From Ktedonobacter racemifer (lineage in GTDB: Bacteria > Chloroflexota > DTOL01 > JACQYG01): a stretch of 10,687 nt of DNA. Made by a program: the position numbers and the translations under genes. The notes below the pieces were generated by a model. It had not been told where the DNA came from. It ran no database searches and saw nothing but the letters and a program-made list of their open reading frames with translations. This document shows positions 10,216 through 10,687 of this stretch, piece after piece. Position 1 is the stretch's first letter. Each line of letters starts with the position of its first letter. The DNA is taken from positions 1 to 10,687 of the forward strand of contig DYIS01000047.1 in the NCBI GenBank assembly GCA_020723545.1. Direction: 5' to 3'.

Positions 10216-10687
10216 GTGTTCTTCACTAGTAAAGAAAACGTGGGATCAAGGCGCGAGGCCACCGGCGGCTGGCATCATAGAGCCCTGCTGCTTGTCTTCT
10301 CGGTATCCATGGCGGTTGCCCTCACCCTGGTCCTGGCCTTTCAGTTCCTTCCCGGCCAGGTAACGCTGAAGGTCGGCGACGTCTCCAGGCAAAACATCAA
10401 GGCACCGAAGCGCGTGTCCTACACGAGCCAGATCAAGACGAACGAGGCCCGGGATCAAGCCCTGGCCAGAGTCGCCGAGGTCTACGAGTACGACGCCGCC
10501 CTGGTGCAGCAGCAGAAAGCCAAGGCCCTGGCCGTCTGTAATAGCATCTCCCTCCTCCGTAACGATATCTCCCTCTCTCTGGACCAGAAACGCGACCGTC
10601 TCCAGAGGCTTCCGGATCTAAGCCTTTCATCCTTCTCGGCCTCGGAGATCCTCTTTATCAACGAGCCCACCTGGCGAGAGGTGATAA
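10216..10687 (+). CDS. 7TM-HD family cyclic-di-nucleotide phosphodiesterase (PgpH/YqfF type), 5' part
   Basis: The open frame continues past the window end (157 codons seen). The N-terminus is basic, then a membrane segment spans about residues 23-45 (ALLLVFSVSMAVALTLVLAF). An extracytoplasmic stretch follows with VGDVSRQNIKAPKRVSYTSQ and TNEARDQALARVAEVYEYD. This matches the start of 7TMR-HDED proteins, in which a large outside domain precedes seven helices and a cytoplasmic HD domain that degrades c-di-AMP in Listeria PgpH. The HD domain is beyond the window, so activity is inferred. The start is uncertain: GTG at 10216 or GTG at 10240, both with weak ribosome sites. The rpsU-yqeY-pgpH order supports the call. 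Confidence 0.85.
   Translation, partial: MFFTSKENVGSRREATGGWHHRALLLVFSVSMAVALTLVLAFQFLPGQVTLKVGDVSRQNIKAPKRVSYTSQIKTNEARDQALARVAEVYEYDAALVQQQKAKALAVCNSISLLRNDISLSLDQKRDRLQRLPDLSLSSFSASEILFINEPTWREVI

Overview
The window looks like a GC-rich (roughly 60%), thermophile-like bacterial chromosome. Chloroflexota is my best guess and a deep Firmicute is possible. Reasons: sigma-70 promoters close to consensus, strong Shine-Dalgarno sites, CCA encoded in every tRNA gene, two T-box leaders, and an rpsU-yqeY-HD phosphodiesterase gene order. The phylum is an inference from style and gene content, not from a marker comparison.

Layout. (1) 1-1440: tRNA-Ala(CGC), then a scarred accessory patch. It holds the C-terminal remnant of a large serine recombinase reading toward the tRNA, an intact AbrB/PIN-type toxin-antitoxin pair, an N-terminal stub resembling type I restriction subunit HsdR, and a 21-codon stub resembling a tyrosine integrase N-terminus. 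The patch is bounded by two tRNA-Ala genes that share an identical 35-bp 3' segment (90-124 and 1706-1740). (2) 1449-6367: a promoter, a leucine T-box leader (specifier CUC) with a complete tRNA-Ala(GGC) gene inside it, then leuS, a GNAT-family N-acyltransferase and an N-succinylamino-acid racemase/o-succinylbenzoate synthase, ending at a strong terminator. (3) 6411-7375: a deoxynucleoside kinase gene, tail-to-tail with a small two-helix membrane protein gene. (4) 7347-7650: divergent promoters with overlapping -35 boxes; the rightward one drives tRNA-Leu(GAG) and tRNA-Val(UAC). (5) 9166 to 7762, minus strand: promoter, proline T-box leader (specifier CCG), tRNA-Pro(CGG) immediately after the terminator, then proC. 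(6) 9190 onward: rpsU with a structured leader, yqeY, and the start of a PgpH/YqfF-type 7TM-HD phosphodiesterase gene cut by the window end.

How it fits together. Two transcripts mix T-box leaders with tRNA genes in opposite topologies. In the leuS transcript the tRNA lies upstream of the decision point: it is inserted in the loop of the linker helix between stem III and the antiterminator, so it should be made whether or not leuS is read. In the proC transcript the tRNA lies downstream of the terminator and is the isoacceptor whose anticodon matches the specifier. Uncharged tRNA-Pro should therefore switch on both its own gene and the last enzyme of proline synthesis. RNase P and 3'-end processing of either tRNA would also cut the leader away from the mRNA. 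The leucine T-box appears to control, besides leuS, two enzymes of the known D- to L-amino-acid conversion route. These T-box/tRNA composites are the most notable content.
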